Shown here piece after piece: positions 59,758-64,000 of a stretch of DNA of 64,000 bases (the first letter of the stretch is position 1; each line of letters begins with the position of its first letter). Both the position numbers and the translations under genes were made by a program. Location: positions 7,124,307 through 7,188,306 of the forward strand of contig CM056724.1 of assembly GCA_029844215.1 (NCBI GenBank), given 5' to 3'. Source of the stretch: Przewalskia tangutica. Its lineage: Eukaryota; Streptophyta; Magnoliopsida; Solanales; Solanaceae. Under the pieces are notes generated by a model. The model was not told where the DNA came from, made no database searches, and saw only the letters and a list, made by a program, of their open reading frames with translations.

Positions 59758-62030
59758 TCATGTCCAATGAGGCTCCCACACTGATCCAAAGTTATCGTTA
59801 TCATCTAAGAAGCTCATGGGGATAATAGTGAAATTGTCCAAATTAGATTGTTGTGGTGGTGATGCTGGTGGAGATTGGCCCATTTCCATGCAAATTAGTG
59901 CCATGAGATTAGCTTGTTGGCATTGCATGTTGACAACCTCAGCTTGTGCCTTTGCCAATTGTGCTTGGAGCTCACTCACTTGCTTTTGAAGTTGGCAAAT
60001 TGCCCCTGCACAACCATATACAGGATCCCTCAGCCTAGCATTTGCCTCATACACCATGCTGCTCACAGCATCTGCTCTTTGAGATTCTGGCAATTCCTTA
60101 ACAAGATTGCAAGAATAAAAAAGTTAATGGTGTTGAGATTGGTCATAATACAAGTGGAAAAGTGTATATAATTTCTAAACTCAACTTGTCAAAACAACTA
60201 GCTAGTACTAGTAATTAATCACGAGAGACGATAATCACTAAAAACAGGAATTAACTATACACAACTTATGTCGCTAAACATAAAAAAATTGCCGTTAATC
60301 TTATTTAATTATGTATTTATGACAGATCGTCAAAAAAACCTATTAGCTATGGACTACTTAGCGGCACTCGATTATACGAATTTAGTAGCTAACCGTTTTG
60401 TTTGTAGAGAAGGGTTTGGATTATTTTTATACAAGAAGCCATATATATTATCAATATGCAATGATGTAAACAAGAAAAATGAAGGGAAGTCAATGCATAT
60501 AAAAACAATTACTATGCCTGAGCTCCGAATAATCACTGCAAAAAAAATATAGAATTGACAACAAAATTTTAGAAACAATAAATATATTGTTGCTAAAAAA
60601 CGTAAATGACAACAAAAAATTAATATATTGTTGCTAAAAAAGATAAATGGCAATAAAAAAATTATTGTTGTGAAAAATTTCGCATCGGAGGTTATTGCAA
60701 CGACATGCAACAACTTTTATTGTTGTGAAAAATATTTTTGACAACAATATCCAACATATGATAATAAAAAATGTTGTTAGCAAATGTTTTTCTTCGTGGA
60801 TGGAAGGTCGTCTATGAATTATCACTAACCATATTACTTCATTTAAACTCATATCAAACCAATATTATGCAGGAATTAAATAAGTAAAATATTAGAAGTT
60901 CTTGATACTTTTAAACGAATAAATCTTTGAAAAGGTTGAACCACTCCTTGGAAAATATAACAAAGTCAATGTCTATAACCCAAAAAACAAAATAGAAAAA
61001 GAAAATGTAGAGACATGAAAAGAGTAGTAATAATATATATTGGGATGAAAGAAATTAAAGAAAAGACCTTCTCCTAATAACAATGATAAATAATGGACAT
61101 GTGGTTGTTGCTTCTCATTATTATAGTCATAGATCAAACAGATAACATTAAACATTCACGCATTAAACTTTTGTGATTCTAAAACAAATCCTCTTAAACA
61201 TTCAAATATCCTAATTAAAAAGATAGGATTCGAACCCTCACCGATAAGGTGAAAGTTCAGATAACCAACTAACTGAGCTACTAGATCCCTACTATTCTTA
61301 TGAATATTAGACAAACCCCTACTAATTTATTTATGAGTTTAACATCAAAATCCATGTAAACTGTCAGACGTTGCAAAGCTAGGAATTTTAACAAAAGAAT
61401 TTATTAAAGAAAAGCACAATTTGATATATACCTAATTAGAAGCTTTTCTTATTTTAAAGAGATTTGACAATTTGATATATACCTAATTAGAAATTTATAT
61501 ATATATATATAAATTTTACTCTATTTTAAAAGTAAATATTAGGACGAACGGGATTTAATTGAATCCCTTCATAGAAAAAAAGTGAAACTAAAATGCCCTA
61601 AAATAAGACACATATATTGTCGTTACAACATGTTAAAATACTTTAAGTCCTTAATTTATATATTCCTAACATATAGAGGAACACCATACTTCCTCTGGAC
61701 AAATTTACAAGAGGTTCATCTCGTGAAGTTGAAATTATATATAATCAGTATACTATTGGTATAGATGATGTATATATATACCTGCAAAAGCTTAATAATA
61801 TTGCTCGCACCAAAAACACGATGAGCAGTGGTGAACTTGATAGGATCATTAGGAGGAAAATAAGGTGCCAACACACATTTCTCAGCACATCGCCGCCGTA
61901 ATATTTTACAGGCGGCGCAAGGGCTGACCACCACCGTCACCGGTGGCAGTGATGGTGGTGGAGAGTTAGGAGAAGACGAAGAAGACGGCGAGACGGAGCG
62001 AGAAGAAGATGAAGATATGGTGGACTCCAT
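59758..62030 (-). CDS. LOB-domain transcription factor, LBD1/LBD11-like, 2 exons
   Basis: Exon 1 is 62030-61782 and exon 2 is 60096-59758, joined through a GT-AG intron of about 1.7 kb, giving 195 residues. A serine- and proline-rich N-terminus precedes the LOB domain. The C-block CAACKILRRRCAEKC (Cys38, 41, 48, 52) is followed by APYFPPNDPIKF, the GAS block HRVFGASNIIKLLQELPESQ and the coiled coil QLQKQVSELQAQLAKAQAEV, whose last leucine of the usual LX6LX3LX6L is valine. The C-terminus ends WEPHWT, comparable with the WDPLWT end of Arabidopsis LBD1, which supports that subgroup. The family binds DNA and controls boundary, vascular or lateral organ development. The intron position between KLLQ and ELP is the usual LBD position. 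The ATG lies about 90 bp downstream of a TATA box. Confidence 0.93.
60534..60798. mobile_element. CACTA-like MITE in the LBD intron
   Basis: The left end CACTGCAAAAAAAATATAG and the reverse of the right end (CACGAAGAAAAACATTTG) resemble CACTACAAGAAAAAT termini. Three-base flanks are AAT and GAT (one mismatch). Subterminal motifs TTGTTGCTAAAAAA, GACAACAA and GCAACGAC recur in both orientations. Confidence 0.5.
61219..61290 (-). repeat. tRNA-like sequence (pseudo-tRNA or SINE head) in the LBD intron
   Basis: On the minus strand GGGATCTAGTAGCTCAGTTAG (box A) and GAGGGTTCGAATCCTATC (box B) are spaced as in a tRNA. The acceptor stem is poor, so it is not called as a gene. Confidence 0.45.
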
Positions 62031-62119
62031 TTTTTGCTCTATGTAGAAATTTGCAAAAGCTATTAATAGTCTTAGAGGAGAGTACTTGGGGTGCTCTAAG
62101 ATGGAGTGAACAAAGGGTA

Positions 62120-62136
62120 TATTTATAAGCCAATGG
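62120..62136 (-). promoter_or_regulatory. TATA box and CCAAT motif of the LBD gene
   Basis: TATAAATA (minus strand, 62127-62120) lies 90 bp upstream of the ATG at 62030. An inverted CCAAT (ATTGG on the minus strand) is adjacent at about 62131-62135. Confidence 0.5.
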
Positions 62137-62209
62137 AGAAAAAGAAGTGGGAGCGAAATGATGTCATAAATATAAAATGACGTCAATTTTGGGTTCATTT
62201 TTGTTGTAC

Positions 62210-62959
62210 TTTTTTTTTTTTTTTTTTTTACATTAGAGCAGAAGTGGATGCATGAATTTTAACTAATGGATTCTGGGCTATAGTTTTTTTTAATTGATCA
62301 ATTTTAGATAAATTATTTTTAGATATTAAATGAAGTTTCTTAACATAAAATAAAATTGAGTTAAAACTATTAAGTTCTGCCGAAATTTAAACTATAACAA
62401 TATGGCTCAGTGACTGCATGAGTGAGTCAATGAATAGTGTCAAGGCGGAGTTAGAGATCAAGGTACGAATCGGTCAAACTCAGTAATTTTAGTTTAAATT
62501 CTTTTATTTATCTTAATTTTTTAATATATATAAATTATTCCCCGGGGAAAACAGGAAAAAATTGTTTTGTTCTTTGTTGCGGCGATATTCCGTTTTCACT
62601 AGAACTAGTAATACAACTTCTAGAGTTCATTGTCTTTTGCATGTGAAAACTCCAAAGCTAGCTTTGAACGTAGCTTAGCCGATTAACGAGAAAAATTATA
62701 TATATTAATATTAATTAATCAATCAGGGATGTTTAATTAAGTCTTTAATTAAATGGTTGTTGTAAACCAACCTCATGCAAACAATTAATTAAGCTCCACG
62801 ATTTTGCGAATTACTAAAGAGATCGGGAATCTGATCTTCTTCTTTACTCATAACCACTAGGAGTATATGGAAAAGGAAATAATCTTCATCTAAACCCCAA
62901 GTGTTATTAACAATGTAACGCCAGAATCCATAGGCGGATCCAGGGTGGATTCTCTAACA
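62210..62959. other. LBD upstream and intergenic region
   Basis: It begins with a T20 run at 62210-62229. Nothing coding is seen. Confidence 0.4.
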
Positions 62960-64000
62960 TGTTGGAATAATTTTCCTTAAGGATTTCTTTCACTAATTAC
63001 AATATATATAATTGTACCTTTCTTAATACAATAAGAATCCTAAGTTACCTTAAATACATGATACTAATAAATACAATATATACTGTGAATATTTGAAGAA
63101 TATTCGCTAACACACCCCCTCGGAGCGGAAGGAGGCTGAATGCTCAGGTTGATATGAAGTCTGTGAACAGTTGTCTAGATAGTCTCTTTATGAAGATGTC
63201 TGCATACTGATAAGAGAAATGTACATGTAGAATTTTGACAAGACCACGTGCCACCTTCTCACGAACAAAATGAATATCCATCTCAATATGTTTGGTCCGC
63301 TGATGCTGGACCGGATTATGAGACATATAGATAGCAGATATGTTATCATAATAGACTATAGATGTCTTACGCAATGGACAACTCAGCTCCAAGAGGAGAT
63401 TCAGGATCCAACAGATCTCAGCAACTACATTAGCAACACCTCTATACTGCTTAGGCACTGGATCGGGATAACGTGGATTGTCGCTTGGCAGGCCAAGAGA
63501 TCTGATTATCCCCTAAGAACACACAATAGCCTGAAGTAGAGCGTCTCGTGTCCGGACACCCTGCCCAATCAACATCTGTGTAGAAAAGTAACCTGTTCGG
63601 AGCGGAGGGGTAGAGATGCAACCCATAGTCAGGAGTGCCCTTAATGTATCTGATAATACGCTTAAGAGCAACAAAATGAGGTTCCATCGGAGCATGCATG
63701 AACAGACACACCCGCTGGACGACATATGAAATGTCGGGCCTGGTGAAAGTGAGGTACTGAAGAGCACCTGCAAGACTTCGATAGAGAGTAGGATCAGACA
63801 CTGGATCACCCTTAGAAGCACTGAGCTTGGATTTCGAATCAACAGGAGTAGGCATAGCCTTGCAATTCAACATCTTAGCTCTGAACACAATTTCTTCTGT
63901 ATACTTACGCTGACTCAGGAATATAGTATCTGCAGATCTAGTGACTGATATACACAAGAAGTAACTCAGCTTGCCCAAATCAGTCATAACAAATTCAGTT
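62960..64000 (-). mobile_element. Ty1-copia element running off the right edge (3' LTR, RNase H, RT)
   Basis: A short 153-bp LTR (62960-63112; TGTTAGCG...CCAACA on the minus strand) is preceded in element order by the purine tract GAGGGGGTG. Minus-strand frames then give RNase H (TDVDWAGCPDTRRSTSGY at about 63570, SRSSA, and IHFVREKVARG at about 63260) and RT C-terminal blocks (MTDLGKLSYFL, KAMPTPVDSKSKL, RSLAGALQYLTFTRPDIS). A frameshift lies near 63455. The remainder and the 5' LTR lie outside the window. It belongs to the same family as the remnant at 18595-19907. Confidence 0.88.

Noticed and set aside
60268..60552. 94-codon frame in the LBD intron
   Set aside because: It overlaps a CACTA-like MITE end, has no homology I recognise and lies in the intron on the opposite strand.
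61219..61290. Possible tRNA gene
   Set aside because: Boxes A and B are present but the acceptor stem does not pair well; treated as a pseudo-tRNA or SINE head.
62031..62198. N-terminal extension of the LBD frame
   Set aside because: The frame stays open upstream but crosses the TATA box, and the ATG at 62030 gives a normal LBD N-terminus.

Overview
The window is plant nuclear DNA, almost certainly eudicot and probably Solanaceae. It carries interrupted genes with GT-AG introns, a plant LOB-domain factor and a plant-type AXR1. Its many short interspersed elements resemble Au-type and TTG-tailed SINEs common in nightshades; this family-level assignment is inference from recognised repeats, not a database match. 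Five protein genes could be rebuilt exon by exon with phases that agree. From left to right they are AK6 (adenylate kinase 6 / FAP7-like, + strand, 2048-9595), a membrane-anchored alpha/beta hydrolase (- strand, 11740-16619), the mitochondrial ATP synthase subunit d gene ATPQ (- strand, 26945-33339), AXR1 (regulatory half of the NEDD8/RUB E1, + strand, 36027-48220) and an LBD1/LBD11-like LOB-domain factor (- strand, 59758-62030). A nuclear tRNA-Ala(AGC) lies at 23484-23556, and an unassigned 110-codon reading frame lies at 10352-10684 (-).

Repeats fill much of the remainder. Two Ty1-copia elements have both LTRs: 2958-7833, inside AK6 intron 1 with a clean 5-bp target duplication, and 53842-59225, in an AT microsatellite upstream of the LBD gene. 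In each, LTRs of equal length differ at only four positions although the gag-pol frames contain many stops and frameshifts, which suggests copies mobilised in trans after losing coding function. Other copia remnants lie at about 18.6-20.0 kb, 33.7-35.2 kb (between the divergent ATPQ and AXR1 genes) and 62960-64000, where the element leaves the window. A Ty3-gypsy RNase H fragment sits in an AXR1 intron. Stowaway-like MITEs, two large foldback elements, a CACTA-like MITE and several SINE families are present, often nested.

The genes are unrelated housekeeping or regulatory loci rather than a pathway cluster: ribosome biogenesis/adenylate kinase, lipid or ester hydrolysis, respiration, cullin neddylation and development. 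The most interesting observations are: (i) a perfect three-unit heat-shock element in both LTRs of the copia element inside AK6; (ii) tandem repeats in hydrolase intron 2 that carry decoy copies of the exon 2 splice donor; (iii) an in-frame 42-nt candidate cassette exon in AXR1; and (iv) a tandem duplication upstream of the hydrolase in which one copy was interrupted by both a MITE and a SINE. I found no CRISPR-like, prokaryotic or clearly new coding system.
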